In this document: positions 1 to 8,470 of the stretch, one piece after another | How the letters are laid out: each line of letters opens with the position of its first letter | Numbering within the stretch: the first letter of the stretch is position 1 | DNA from: Agrobacterium tumefaciens | Lineage (GTDB): Bacteria > Pseudomonadota > Alphaproteobacteria > Rhizobiales > Rhizobiaceae | Reading direction: 5' to 3' | Length of the DNA: 64,000 bases | Assembly: GCF_013337285.1 (NCBI RefSeq) | Contig: NZ_SUPW01000011.1 | Coordinates: forward strand, 52,836 to 116,835 | Program-made: the position numbers and the translations under genes | The notes under the pieces: generated by a model | The model's database searches: none | The model's input: the letters and a program-made list of their open reading frames with translations, nothing else | Told to the model about the DNA's origin: nothing

Positions 1-849
1 GCCGTCCGCCTGACGGGCGATCCGGCTGTCACCATGTTCCAGGGTGGCGGCAGCATGACGGAAGACGATCTGGCACGCATCCGCGCAGCGCTCGGCACCG
101 ACCGGCCGTTCTTCGTGCAATATTTCAGCTTTCTGAAGGGTCTCGTGACGCTCGATTTCGGCCGCAGCTTCACCGGCAGCACGCCGGTCTCGCGCCTCAT
201 CGCCGATGCCCTGCCCGCCACGCTGCTACTCGCCTTCATCTCCATGGCCGTGTCGATTGCGCTGTCTATCCCGCTCGGCATCAAGGCCGCGACCTCGCGC
301 GGCAAGACGGCCGATCAGATGATCCGCATCTTCTCGCTCATCGGCCTGTCATTCCCCAATTTCTGGCTTGCCACCATGCTGGTGCTCCTGTTCTCCATCA
401 CGCTCGGCTGGCTGCCACCGAGCGGCATGGGCGGTTTTGCCAGCTACATCATGCCGTCAGTGACCATGGGCGTCATCCTCACCGCCACCAATGTGCGCCT
501 TGTGCGCACCGCCATGCTCGATACGCTGCGCTCGCAATATATCATGGTGGCGCGCGCCAAGGGCCTGAGCGAAAGCAAGGTTCTCTACAAACACGCGCTG
601 CGCAACTGCGCCATTCCACTCATCACCTATTTCGGCCTGCAATTTGGCGGGCTGCTCGGCGGCATCGTCGTCATCGAGCGGGTGTTCAACTGGCCGGGTC
701 TCGGCACGCTGGCTTTCGATGCGGTCGGCGCGCGTGACTATCCCGTACTTCAGGCCGTCATCACCGTGCTGTCGCTGATGATCGTCGGCATCAACCTTCT
801 GGTCGATATCGCCTATGGGCTTGTCGATCCGCGCATTCGCACGGAGTAA
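1..849 (+). CDS. Peptide ABC transporter permease, DppB/OppB type (5' truncated)
   Basis: Inner-membrane permease of a dipeptide/oligopeptide importer. The reading frame is open from base 1. The residues before the first internal Met include RLTGDPA, a stretch typical of the N-terminal part of DppB-type permeases, so the real start lies left of the window. About 282 residues are visible, with several hydrophobic segments and the ATPase-contact loop (VARAKGLSESKVLYKHALRN). The C-terminus DYPVLQAVITVLSLMIVG..D.AYGLVDPRIR is characteristic. The stop is directly followed by the second permease, so the two are translated together. The substrate cannot be read from the permease; the peptidase-like gene downstream suggests peptides. 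Confidence 0.9.
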   Translation, partial: AVRLTGDPAVTMFQGGGSMTEDDLARIRAALGTDRPFFVQYFSFLKGLVTLDFGRSFTGSTPVSRLIADALPATLLLAFISMAVSIALSIPLGIKAATSRGKTADQMIRIFSLIGLSFPNFWLATMLVLLFSITLGWLPPSGMGGFASYIMPSVTMGVILTATNVRLVRTAMLDTLRSQYIMVARAKGLSESKVLYKHALRNCAIPLITYFGLQFGGLLGGIVVIERVFNWPGLGTLAFDAVGARDYPVLQAVITVLSLMIVGINLLVDIAYGLVDPRIRTE

Positions 850-1704
850 GTGACGATGGCTGCCAAAACCTCGCGCCTGTCGCGCTTCACCAATCTCGAA
901 TTCATCCTCGGCGCGTCCCTCACCACCGTCATCTGCCTTGCGGTCGTCTTTTCCGACGTGCTGTTTCCGGGCGGGGCGGACAAGATCGACCTGATGGCGC
1001 GCCTTGCCAAACCCTTCGCCAATGCCGCCCATCCGCTCGGCACCGATCCGCTCGGACGGGATGTGCTCGCCCGCGTCGTCGCCGGCGGCAAGATTTCGCT
1101 GCTGGTCGGTTTCACCTCGGTCATCGGCGCGGTCATCTTCGGCGTCGCGGTCGGCCTGGTCGCCGGTTATTATCGCGGCTTCTGGGATATGCTGGTCATG
1201 CGCTTTGCCGATATCCAGCTCGCCATGCCCTTCATTCTGCTCGCCATCACCTTCATCGCCATTGTCGGCGGCAGCCTTACCAACACCATCATCCTGCTGA
1301 TCATATCGCAATGGGTGCAATATGCCCGCCTCGTGCGCGGCTCGGTGCTGACGCTGCGGGAGCGGGAATTCATTCTCTCGGCCCGCGCCATCGGCGTGAA
1401 GGACTGGCGCATCATTCTCCAGCACCTGCTCCCGAACCTCATCGGCCCGGTCATCGTGCTGATGACGCTCAATGTCGCCAACAACATCCTGCTTGAAAGC
1501 AGCCTCACCTTCCTCGGCCTCGGCGTTGATCCCACCATTCCGAGCTGGGGCGGCATGCTGGCGGACGGCCGCACTTACTTGCAGACGGCATGGTGGGTCA
1601 GCGTCTTCCCCGGCCTTGCCATCCTGCTCACCGTGCTCGGCCTCAACCTTCTCGGCGACTGGTTGCGCGACAGCCTTGACCCAACAGGCAGAACCTCGAG
1701 GTAA
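850..1704 (+). CDS. Peptide ABC transporter permease, DppC/OppC type
   Basis: Second inner-membrane permease of the same importer, 284 residues, a normal length for DppC. It has an N-terminal membrane segment, the conserved HPLGTDPLGRDVLARVV motif near residues 55-75, an EAA-type loop (ILSARAIGVKDWRIILQHLLPN), and the family C-terminal pattern ending GDWLRDSLDPTGR. A GTG directly follows the upstream stop; an in-frame ATG at 856 is an equally good start. It is cotranslated with the preceding permease and followed 5 bases later by an M14 peptidase-like gene. The binding protein and ATPases must lie outside the window. Confidence 0.9.
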   Translation: MTMAAKTSRLSRFTNLEFILGASLTTVICLAVVFSDVLFPGGADKIDLMARLAKPFANAAHPLGTDPLGRDVLARVVAGGKISLLVGFTSVIGAVIFGVAVGLVAGYYRGFWDMLVMRFADIQLAMPFILLAITFIAIVGGSLTNTIILLIISQWVQYARLVRGSVLTLREREFILSARAIGVKDWRIILQHLLPNLIGPVIVLMTLNVANNILLESSLTFLGLGVDPTIPSWGGMLADGRTYLQTAWWVSVFPGLAILLTVLGLNLLGDWLRDSLDPTGRTSR

Positions 1705-1709
1705 TCCAG

Positions 1710-3443
1710 ATGAGCCAGATTTTCGACCAGACCTTCGAGCGTACTCTGGACACGCTTGTCGCCCGCGCCACGCCCGGCCAGTCCTTCGAGGCATGGACCT
1801 TCGATGATGCCAAAAGCCGCCGCGAAGCCGAAGAAAGGCTGAAGAAAAAAGGCGTCAGCGCCCGTATCCGCAGCGCCTACAAACCGCTTCTCTTCACCTT
1901 TCTGGAAGAGATCAATCTGGAAGGCATCGACGCCATCGAGGTGGGTTACCCGGTGCACGCCAATGCGCCCGCCAACCGTTTCCGGCTGGAGGCCTATCCG
2001 CTGGCGGCTCTGGTGGGCGATGCGAAGATCGATTTCATCGCCCGCGACGACGACGCCTTCCATTATGACGTTACGCTGAGCCGCAACGGCAAGAAGGAAA
2101 GCCTGAAGGTTCCGGCCCCAAACCGGGTTCACACCGATATCGTCGGCGAAACCAATGTCTCGCCAACCGGCTGGTTCCGGCTTGCCGGTGAGGCTGTGGG
2201 CGAGCGACTGGCAACGGATTACGAGCAGCTTTTCGAAGCGGCGATCAATGCCGTCGCCAACCACGGCTGGGGCAATGAAGAACCCTATTTCGAGGAACTG
2301 AACATCCGCGTCGCGCATCCGGCCGAAGACATGGTCCTGCCCATCGGCGACGAAGTCGTCAGCCTGCGTGAAGCACTGCATGAGGATTTCTATTTCTCGC
2401 TGCTGGAATTCTTCCAGAAGAAATCCGGCCGCCCGCTGGGTGACCGGGGCCTGAAGCCCGGTCAGATCGTACCGGAAATCGTCAAAAACGAAGGCGAAAT
2501 CTCCCTCCGCATCGAGACCCGCAAGCTCACCACCGCCTTCCTCGACGGCGGCGAACAGCCGATCGATACGGCCCGCGAACCGATCGCGGCAGGGCAGCTT
2601 TCGGCTCTGCTGGCGGATATCGGCGGCGAAGTCTTCGAGGCGCGCTCCCGTTCTGGCCGCATCCTTTCCGCCCGTTATGTGGCCGGCAGCGATGCCGCCG
2701 TGATGGTGAGCGGCGGCCAGCACCCCAACGAAACGACAGGTATCGTCGGCGCCATCCGCGCCGCCCGCAAACTCGCAGACCGCAGCGGCGCGCATTTCAC
2801 CATCTCGCCGCTGGAAAACCCCGACGGCTACGCCCTGCATCAGCGGCTGCGCCTCGACAATCCGCGCCATATGCACCATGCCGCGCGCTACACGGCGCTG
2901 GGCGACGATCTCGAATATCGCACGCCGGAAAATTCAGGCAGCCATCTCAACGAGAAGGAAATCCGCTTCAAGGCGCAGGACATAAGCGGCGCAAGCCTGC
3001 ACGTGAACCTGCACGGTTATCCCTCTCACGAGTGGACCCGGCCTCTATCCGGTTATGTGCCGCGCAATTTCGCCATGTGGACGCTGCCGAAGGGTTTCTT
3101 CCTCATCATCCGCCACCATGCGGATTGGGAAAGCCAGGCCGAAGCCCTGCTCGACAAGGTGACCCGCCATCTCGGCGCCATTCCGGGCCTTCTGGACTAC
3201 AATAATCGCCAGATCGCGCTTTATGAAATCCACGCCGGTGAAACCGGCTTCCGCATCATCAACGGCTTCCCGTGCCTGTCTTCCATCGACGACCGCCACA
3301 CCGTGCCGATGACGTTGATCACTGAATATCCCGATGAAACCATCTATGGCGATGATTTCATCACCGGCCATACCGCGCAGATGGAAACGGTTCTATCGGC
3401 CTATGACGCCTGGCAGGAGATCGTGTCGCCGCAAGTCGCCTGA
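1710..3443 (+). CDS. M14-family zinc carboxypeptidase-like protein
   Basis: 577-residue protein whose C-terminal half carries a zinc carboxypeptidase fold. Candidate zinc ligands are H338 and E341 in HPNET and H435 in VNLHGYPSH. The segment ENPDGYALHQR resembles the substrate-binding NPDG region, and acidic residues at 506-511 (YEIHAGETG) could supply the catalytic glutamate. The first ~300 residues are not recognised and probably form a separate domain. There is no signal peptide, so it is likely cytoplasmic. It starts 5 bases after the peptide permease genes, which fits trimming of imported peptides or amide conjugates. That substrate role is inference. Confidence 0.78.
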   Translation: MSQIFDQTFERTLDTLVARATPGQSFEAWTFDDAKSRREAEERLKKKGVSARIRSAYKPLLFTFLEEINLEGIDAIEVGYPVHANAPANRFRLEAYPLAALVGDAKIDFIARDDDAFHYDVTLSRNGKKESLKVPAPNRVHTDIVGETNVSPTGWFRLAGEAVGERLATDYEQLFEAAINAVANHGWGNEEPYFEELNIRVAHPAEDMVLPIGDEVVSLREALHEDFYFSLLEFFQKKSGRPLGDRGLKPGQIVPEIVKNEGEISLRIETRKLTTAFLDGGEQPIDTAREPIAAGQLSALLADIGGEVFEARSRSGRILSARYVAGSDAAVMVSGGQHPNETTGIVGAIRAARKLADRSGAHFTISPLENPDGYALHQRLRLDNPRHMHHAARYTALGDDLEYRTPENSGSHLNEKEIRFKAQDISGASLHVNLHGYPSHEWTRPLSGYVPRNFAMWTLPKGFFLIIRHHADWESQAEALLDKVTRHLGAIPGLLDYNNRQIALYEIHAGETGFRIINGFPCLSSIDDRHTVPMTLITEYPDETIYGDDFITGHTAQMETVLSAYDAWQEIVSPQVA

Positions 3444-3465
3444 CATCGCCAGGCAGGGACCCCAT

Positions 3466-3495
3466 GCCAGCGTGTTCACCTTCGGGCGCGCTGGC
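3466..3495 (+). terminator. Weak hairpin after the peptidase operon
   Basis: GCCAGCG (3466-3472) pairs with CGCTGGC (3489-3495) just after the M14 gene. There is no T tract, so terminator function is uncertain. Confidence 0.35.
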
Positions 3496-3523
3496 ACCCG
3501 GTCAACTTGGAAGCAGCGGCGCA

Positions 3524-3546
3524 ACATCCGATAAATGTTCGGATGT
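3524..3546. promoter_or_regulatory. Inverted repeat upstream of AraC-type gene
   Basis: ACATCCGA (3524-3531) and TCGGATGT (3539-3546) form a perfect 8-bp inverted repeat with a 7-base spacer. It lies about 100 bases before the AraC-type gene, in the only gap between that gene and the operon upstream. It is a candidate autoregulatory operator. Confidence 0.45.
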
Positions 3547-3646
3547 CTCCTGTATTGTCAGGCCCATGCGCGACAACAAGTCAAACCCGATCAAGCATGA
3601 AGCGGAGCGGTTTTGCATGGTGCGGGCGTGAACCACAGGAGACCCC

Positions 3647-4471
3647 ATGCCCGCTCTGGACAAGCTCATCTGGCAGATCGAAACCGATCTGCATAAAAAC
3701 CTGACATTGACGGTCCTGTCCGACCGCTGCGCCATCAGCACACATCATATGTGCCGATTGTTCCAGCTTTCCACCGGCCTGTCGATCATGTCCTATGTCC
3801 GGGCGCGTCGACTTTCCGAGGCGGCCAGAACCATCGCGCAGTGCGATGCTGACATCCTCACCGTCGCGCTTGGTGCGGGATACGGATCTCATGAGGCGTT
3901 CACACGAGCCTTTGCGAATTATTTCAACATATTACCGAGCATTGTTCGCAAGGCCCGATCAACCTCATCCCTTGATCTCATGGAGCCATTCAAAATGAAG
4001 AAAGACATGTTCGTCGAAGTCCAGCCACCGGAAATGCGCCGCGCCGAGGCCTTCCTGGTAGTCGGTCTCAGCACCACCTGTTCGCTGGAGAACAACAGCG
4101 CTATTCCGGCGCTCTGGCAAGCCTTTAACACCCGTGAAAACGACATCGAGGAGGCCGTATCCGGGGCCGCTTATGGCATATGCAGCGTCGCCGATGAAGC
4201 TGGCAACTGCACATATCTAGCCGGCGTCAAAGCGCTGAAGAAAACAGCTGGCATGGATCACATCGAGGTGCCCGCGCAATCCTACGCGGTCTTCACCCAT
4301 AGTGGCCATATCTCGGATCTTCCCAAAACGGTCTATACGATCTGGAACAAAGTCTTGCCCGATGCCGGCCTTAAAACTGCCCGCTCCCCCGATTTCGAAC
4401 TGTATGATCGACGTTTCGATCCGCAAACAGGACGGGGCACTGTGGAAATCTGGATTCCGATCGTCGCCTGA
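3647..4471 (+). CDS. AraC-family regulator with GyrI-like effector domain
   Basis: 274 residues. The first ~105 hold two helix-turn-helix motifs of AraC/XylS type (LSDRCAISTHHMCRLF; then ILTVALGAGYGSHEAFTRAF). Residues ~120-274 form a GyrI-like small-molecule-binding domain (MFVEVQPPEMRRAEAFLVVG; ending TVEIWIPI). This DNA-binding-first, GyrI-last layout is that of Rob/SoxS-like and multidrug-sensing regulators. Tyr/Trp-rich pockets of this fold usually bind lipophilic cations, but the ligand here is unknown. The gene stands alone between an upstream inverted repeat and a strong terminator, and no target gene is adjacent. Confidence 0.88.
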   Translation: MPALDKLIWQIETDLHKNLTLTVLSDRCAISTHHMCRLFQLSTGLSIMSYVRARRLSEAARTIAQCDADILTVALGAGYGSHEAFTRAFANYFNILPSIVRKARSTSSLDLMEPFKMKKDMFVEVQPPEMRRAEAFLVVGLSTTCSLENNSAIPALWQAFNTRENDIEEAVSGAAYGICSVADEAGNCTYLAGVKALKKTAGMDHIEVPAQSYAVFTHSGHISDLPKTVYTIWNKVLPDAGLKTARSPDFELYDRRFDPQTGRGTVEIWIPIVA

Positions 4472-4482
4472 CGTCTGAAATA

Positions 4483-4511
4483 GCATGCCCCAGCCTGATG
4501 CTGGGGCATGC
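4483..4511. terminator. Strong hairpin terminator between convergent genes
   Basis: GCATGCCCCAGC (4483-4494), loop CTGAT, GCTGGGGCATGC (4500-4511): a perfect 12-bp stem just after the AraC-type gene. A short T run follows at 4522-4526. It sits between convergent genes and may serve both strands. Confidence 0.75.
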
Positions 4512-4551
4512 CCTGAACCGCATTTTTGGCGGGCAGGAACAGAAATTACGC

Positions 4552-4929
4552 TTATTTTGCCGGCATTGTGGTAGCGGCGAGCTTGTTTTCCCGCTGCTTC
4601 TGCAACAGCTTCTTGCCTTTGCTGAGGATATGCAGGTTCGCGGCGTCGAGCTTGTTATAACCGGCCTGAATGATATCGATATCGGCGACATGGCCGATTG
4701 CGGCGAGCTTGTACATGACATCGCCGACGGCCACGTCGACGGTTGGCACCGGCAGGGTTGCAATGTCCTTCGTCGCCGCCTGAACACCCTCCCCCGTACC
4801 ACCCATGACGTGATACAGAGCCAGCGCCTTGCGCAGAAAGGCCTCGCGGCGCTCGATCTTGTTGTTGAGTATACTTTCTCCGACGCGATTTCGCATCAGC
4901 TCAACAGCTTTATTTTGATATTCGCCCAT
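4552..4929 (-). CDS. Hypothetical protein, 125 aa
   Basis: Unrecognised small soluble protein, starting at the ATG at 4929 (MGEYQNKAVELM). A TTG start at 4950 would add seven residues; neither has a clear Shine-Dalgarno. The protein is predicted helical, with basic stretches (NNKIERREAFLRKAL near residues 21-35; SKGKKLLQKQRENK near the C-terminus) and a central hydrophobic segment with Gly and Ala. No signal peptide or membrane span is visible. Its 5' end and upstream DNA are more AT-rich than neighbouring genes. It converges on the terminator shared with the AraC-type gene. I can name no family. Confidence 0.55.
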   Translation of the reverse strand: MGEYQNKAVELMRNRVGESILNNKIERREAFLRKALALYHVMGGTGEGVQAATKDIATLPVPTVDVAVGDVMYKLAAIGHVADIDIIQAGYNKLDAANLHILSKGKKLLQKQRENKLAATTMPAK

Positions 4930-5307
4930 CAGACACCAAATAAATTTCAAAATATGCTTCGCGAGACTACGAACAATCCCCTTAGAACTGGTTAAGGCAT
5001 ATCATTTTGCGCGCATGAAATCCGTGTTTTCCCGTCACCCGGTCGCAGCCGGTTTTGATAACGGGACATCCAGACGCGGAAGCTAGCAGACAAGCCGCCC
5101 GCGATGGTCACCGGCACGCCTTGTATTGAGAATCATCCAGCGATCCCTATTGTGGGTTCCATTGCAGGCGGACGCGGATGAAGCGGGGATTGATAACCGT
5201 CAGGTTATTTATTACCCCCCTTATTTCATTTTACTTTGGTCATCGCACTCATCAATCTGGCAGCCTGGATCGGTGGATGGGAGCCACGGATCAATTGGGA
5301 GGAAATC
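4930..5307. other. Intergenic promoter region between small gene and liv operon
   Basis: 378 bases without a convincing gene. It separates divergently transcribed units and should hold both promoters. The right half (from ~5185) is AT-rich with runs of T and C. It contains the inverted repeat at 5193-5208 and a GGGAGG ribosome-binding site at 5297-5302 for the binding-protein gene. I see no RNA gene. Confidence 0.5.
5193..5208. promoter_or_regulatory. Inverted repeat upstream of liv operon
   Basis: ATAACC (5193-5198), spacer GTCA, GGTTAT (5203-5208), about 100 bases before the binding-protein start. Candidate operator; no cognate regulator is obvious next to it. Confidence 0.35.
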
Positions 5308-6480
5308 ATGAAATTACGGATCACCGCCGCAATCGCGGCCATCTGCTTCAGTTCTGCTGCTTATGCCGAGACGATCAAGGTCGGCGTGGTCGGTCCGTTC
5401 TCCGGTCCCTTTGCGTTGCAGGGCAAAAACTTCAAGGCCGGCATTGATGCCTGGTTTGCGCTGCACGGCAACAAGGTCGGTGATGATAGCATTGAAGTCG
5501 TCTATCGCGACGTGCCGCAGGCCGATCCGGCGCAGTCCAAGGCACTGGCGCAAGAACTGGTGGTGAAGGAACGCGTGCAATATCTTGCCGGCTTCTATTT
5601 CACCCCTGATGCCATGGCCGTCACCCCGCTTCTGAAGCAGGGCAATGTGCCGATGGTCATCATGAATGCCGCCACCTCGGCCATCGTGACCAAAAGCCCC
5701 TATGTGGTGCGCACGTCGTTCACCACCTGGCAGACCTCCACCCCCATCGCCAAGGTGGCGTTTGATGGCGGTGTGAAGAAGGTCATTTCGCTGGTCAGCG
5801 ATTACGGCCCCGGCGTCGATGCCGAGAACGCCTTCAAGGCGGCATTTACCGCCGCCGGCGGCGAGGTGGTGGAAACCATCCGCATGCCGCTCTCCACCAA
5901 TGATTTCAGTCCGATCATGCAGCGCGTCAAGGATTCAGGCGCTCAAGGGGTTTTCGCCTTCCTGCCATCTGGCCCGACCACGCTCGGCTTCGTCAAGGCC
6001 TTCAACGATAACGGCCTGAAATCCGCTGGCGTCAAGCTTTTCGCGCCGGGCGATCTCACCCAGGAATCCGACCTGCCGGCGCTCGGCGAGGCCGCACTCG
6101 GCATGCAGACGACCTTTCATTACGCCGTCTCGCACGATTCACCTGAGAACAAGACATTCGTGGAAGCCGCCACCAAGGCGATCGGTAATCCGAAGGAACT
6201 GTCCTTCCCCTCCGTTAGCGCATTTGACGGCATGTATGTCATCAGCAAAATGATCGAGGCCACAGGCGGCAAACAGGATGCGGAAAAGGCAGTCGAGGCG
6301 GTGAAGGGTCTTTCCTGGACAAGCCCGCGCGGCCCTGTCAGCATCGATCCGGAAAGCCGCCACATCACGCAGAACATCTATCTGCGCGAAGTCGCCAAGG
6401 GCGATGACGGTTCCTACTACAACAAGGAAGTCCAGACCTTCGAAAAACAGGGCGATCCGGGTCTCGCGGCCGCGAAATAA
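5308..6480 (+). CDS. Branched-chain-amino-acid-type ABC binding protein (LivJ/LivK family)
   Basis: Periplasmic solute-binding protein, 390 residues, normal for the family. The chosen ATG at 5308 has GGGAGG 5 bases upstream and gives a clean signal peptide (MKLRITAAIAAICFSSAAYA, then ETIKVG); an earlier in-frame ATG at 5236 would bury that signal. The mature start KVGVVGPFSGPFALQGKNFKAGID is the family N-terminal motif, followed by the two-lobe peripla_BP_6 fold. It is the first gene of a five-gene operon with two permeases and two ATPases. The solute is unknown; members also bind amides, urea or aromatic acids. Confidence 0.9.
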   Translation: MKLRITAAIAAICFSSAAYAETIKVGVVGPFSGPFALQGKNFKAGIDAWFALHGNKVGDDSIEVVYRDVPQADPAQSKALAQELVVKERVQYLAGFYFTPDAMAVTPLLKQGNVPMVIMNAATSAIVTKSPYVVRTSFTTWQTSTPIAKVAFDGGVKKVISLVSDYGPGVDAENAFKAAFTAAGGEVVETIRMPLSTNDFSPIMQRVKDSGAQGVFAFLPSGPTTLGFVKAFNDNGLKSAGVKLFAPGDLTQESDLPALGEAALGMQTTFHYAVSHDSPENKTFVEAATKAIGNPKELSFPSVSAFDGMYVISKMIEATGGKQDAEKAVEAVKGLSWTSPRGPVSIDPESRHITQNIYLREVAKGDDGSYYNKEVQTFEKQGDPGLAAAK

Positions 6481-6597
6481 CCGGCGACACCGGCATCGCC
6501 GCCACAATGGCGGCATTCTTGAAACGGTCGAACCGCCTTGCAGCGGTTCGGTTCCGGCCCGGACGGGCGTTACAGCACCGGGAGGAGTTTTTTCAAC

Positions 6598-7461
6598 ATG
6601 CAGACGGTCTTCAGCATCCTCATCGATGCGCTTGCCTATGGCATGGTCCTGTTCATCATTTCCATCGGTCTATCGGTGACAATGGGGCTGATGCGGGTGG
6701 TCAATCTGGCGCATGGCGCTTTCGCCATGATCGGCGGTTACCTCGCCTCTTATGCCGCCCATGGCCTCGGTTTCGGTTATGCGGCGGCGATCCTCGTTGC
6801 CATCGTCGGCACCATCATTATCGCCATACCGCTCGAACGTTTCCTTTACCGGCGGATTTACGGCGCACCTGAACTGACGCAGGTGCTGATGACCATCGGC
6901 ATCACCTTCTGCATCATCGGCATCGCCAATTTTGTGTTCGGGCCGACACTCAAAACCATTCCCTTGCCGCAACAATTGGCCGGCCCCACCGATCTCGGCT
7001 TCCGCACCATCGCCACCCACCGCATCTTCGCCATCGTCAGCGGCCTCGTCGTCGCGGCAACGCTGTGGTTCACTTTTGAAAAGACCGCCTTCGGCATCAA
7101 GTTGCGCGCGGCGGTGGACAATGCCGCCATGGCGGCAGCGCTCGGCGTGCGCACCGAGGTCATCTATGCCGTCAGCTTCGCCATCGCCGTCGGCCTTGCC
7201 GCCATGGGCGGGGTCATCGGCGCGGAGCTGCTGCCGGTCGAACCCTATTATGCGCTGCGCTATATGGTCACCTTCCTCGTGGTGGTCTCGGTCGGCGGCG
7301 CTGGCTCCATTCCGGGCGCGCTGATAGCCTGCCTGCTGCTCGGCGCCATCGATACGACCGGGCGGTATCTCGCCCCCGAATATGGCGAATTCTTCTTTTA
7401 TCTGGCGGTCATCGTGATCATCACGTTGTTCCCGCGCGGCCTTCTTGGAAGGGCGAAATGA
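6598..7461 (+). CDS. Branched-chain-amino-acid-type ABC permease (LivH family)
   Basis: Inner-membrane permease, 287 residues, about eight hydrophobic segments. The start at 6598 has GGGAGGAG upstream. LivH hallmarks are present: GLMRVVNLAHGAFAMIGGYLA near residue 35, and a C-terminal stretch MVTFLVVVSVGGAGSIPGALIACLLLGAIDTTGR. It is separated from the binding-protein gene by 117 bases and abuts the next permease (stop 7461, next start 7463). Confidence 0.92.
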   Translation: MQTVFSILIDALAYGMVLFIISIGLSVTMGLMRVVNLAHGAFAMIGGYLASYAAHGLGFGYAAAILVAIVGTIIIAIPLERFLYRRIYGAPELTQVLMTIGITFCIIGIANFVFGPTLKTIPLPQQLAGPTDLGFRTIATHRIFAIVSGLVVAATLWFTFEKTAFGIKLRAAVDNAAMAAALGVRTEVIYAVSFAIAVGLAAMGGVIGAELLPVEPYYALRYMVTFLVVVSVGGAGSIPGALIACLLLGAIDTTGRYLAPEYGEFFFYLAVIVIITLFPRGLLGRAK

Positions 7462-7462
7462 G

Positions 7463-8470
7463 ATGGCGGTGCTCATGAACGACCTGACTGCAACGGCAGA
7501 CACCCCGAAGGCACGCTCGCCGCTGCGCGCTGTCGCCGGGCCGCTCCTCATCATCGCCGCCGCCATCATCGGCTACTTTCTGTTTCCGGATAATCTGGCG
7601 CTGCTGACCCGTATCATCGCCATTGCGTTGCTCGTGTTGTCGATCGATCTCGTCACCGGTTATTGCGGCGTCGCCACGCTTGGTCATGCGGCGCTCTTCG
7701 GTGCGGGCGCCTATGCCGCCGGCATCGCCGCCGCCCATTTCGAGATCACCGATCCGCTTCTGATGACCGCCATCGGCGCGGCAGCAGGTGGCGTCGCCGG
7801 GCTGCTCTCCGGCACGGTTCTGCTGCGCGCCCACGGCCTGCCGCAGCTGGTGCTTTCCATCGCCGTCATCCATCTGTTCCATGAGGCGGCCAACAAGGCA
7901 TCGAACTGGACCGGCGGCAGCGACGGGCTATCAGGCGTTTCGCCCGACGCCCTGTTCGGCACCTTCGAATTCGATCTTTTCGGCCGCACCGCCTATATCT
8001 ATGGCGTCTGCCTGCTGCTCCTCGTTTTCCTTGCCCTCAGGGTCATCGTCAACTCACCCTTCGGCATGCTGTGTCGCGGCGTCAAGCAGGACAGCATCCG
8101 CATTCAGGCCATGGGCGGCTCGGTCAACGGCACCATTTTGAAGATGTTCGTCATATCAGGGGTCGTCGCCGGCATTGGCGGTGCGCTGAACGCCATCTCG
8201 ACGCAGGTCGTCGGCCTCGACAGCCTCAGCTTCACGCTTTCGGCCGAAGGGCTGGTCATGCTGGTGCTGGGCGGCGCGGGTTCGCTTTATGGTGCGTTGA
8301 TCGGCACTGTCACCTTCATGTGGTTTGAGGATGTCGTTTCCGCCGCCAATCCATTCCATTGGCTGACGATCGTCGGCCTGTTGCTGATTGCCGTCGTGCT
8401 CTTTGCACCACGCGGGCTTTACGGCGCAGGCGAACAGATCATTGCGCGCCTGCGGGGAGATCGCAAATGA
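7463..8470 (+). CDS. Branched-chain-amino-acid-type ABC permease (LivM family)
   Basis: Inner-membrane permease, 335 residues. The ATG at 7463, one base after the LivH stop, is preferred over an in-frame ATG at 7445 that overlaps LivH. The family motif LVTGYCGVATLGHAALFGAGAYAAGI lies near residues 60-85. The segment FGMLCRGVKQDSIRIQAMG is the ATPase-contact loop, and LGGAGSLYGALIGT marks the C-terminal part. It partners LivH as a heterodimer. Its stop overlaps the LivG start by 4 bases (ATGA), showing translational coupling. Confidence 0.92.
   Translation: MAVLMNDLTATADTPKARSPLRAVAGPLLIIAAAIIGYFLFPDNLALLTRIIAIALLVLSIDLVTGYCGVATLGHAALFGAGAYAAGIAAAHFEITDPLLMTAIGAAAGGVAGLLSGTVLLRAHGLPQLVLSIAVIHLFHEAANKASNWTGGSDGLSGVSPDALFGTFEFDLFGRTAYIYGVCLLLLVFLALRVIVNSPFGMLCRGVKQDSIRIQAMGGSVNGTILKMFVISGVVAGIGGALNAISTQVVGLDSLSFTLSAEGLVMLVLGGAGSLYGALIGTVTFMWFEDVVSAANPFHWLTIVGLLLIAVVLFAPRGLYGAGEQIIARLRGDRK

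Noticed and set aside
34..849. First permease starting at the ATG at 34
   Set aside because: The frame is open to base 1 and the residues before this Met belong to the permease family, so the gene is truncated by the window edge.
457..1794. Long minus-strand open frame opposite the permease genes
   Set aside because: Low-complexity His/Asp/Gly-rich translation mirroring codon bias of the real plus-strand genes; no motif or ribosome-binding site.
5236..5307. Upstream start for the Liv binding protein
   Set aside because: It would hide the signal peptide; the ATG at 5308 has a strong GGGAGG site.
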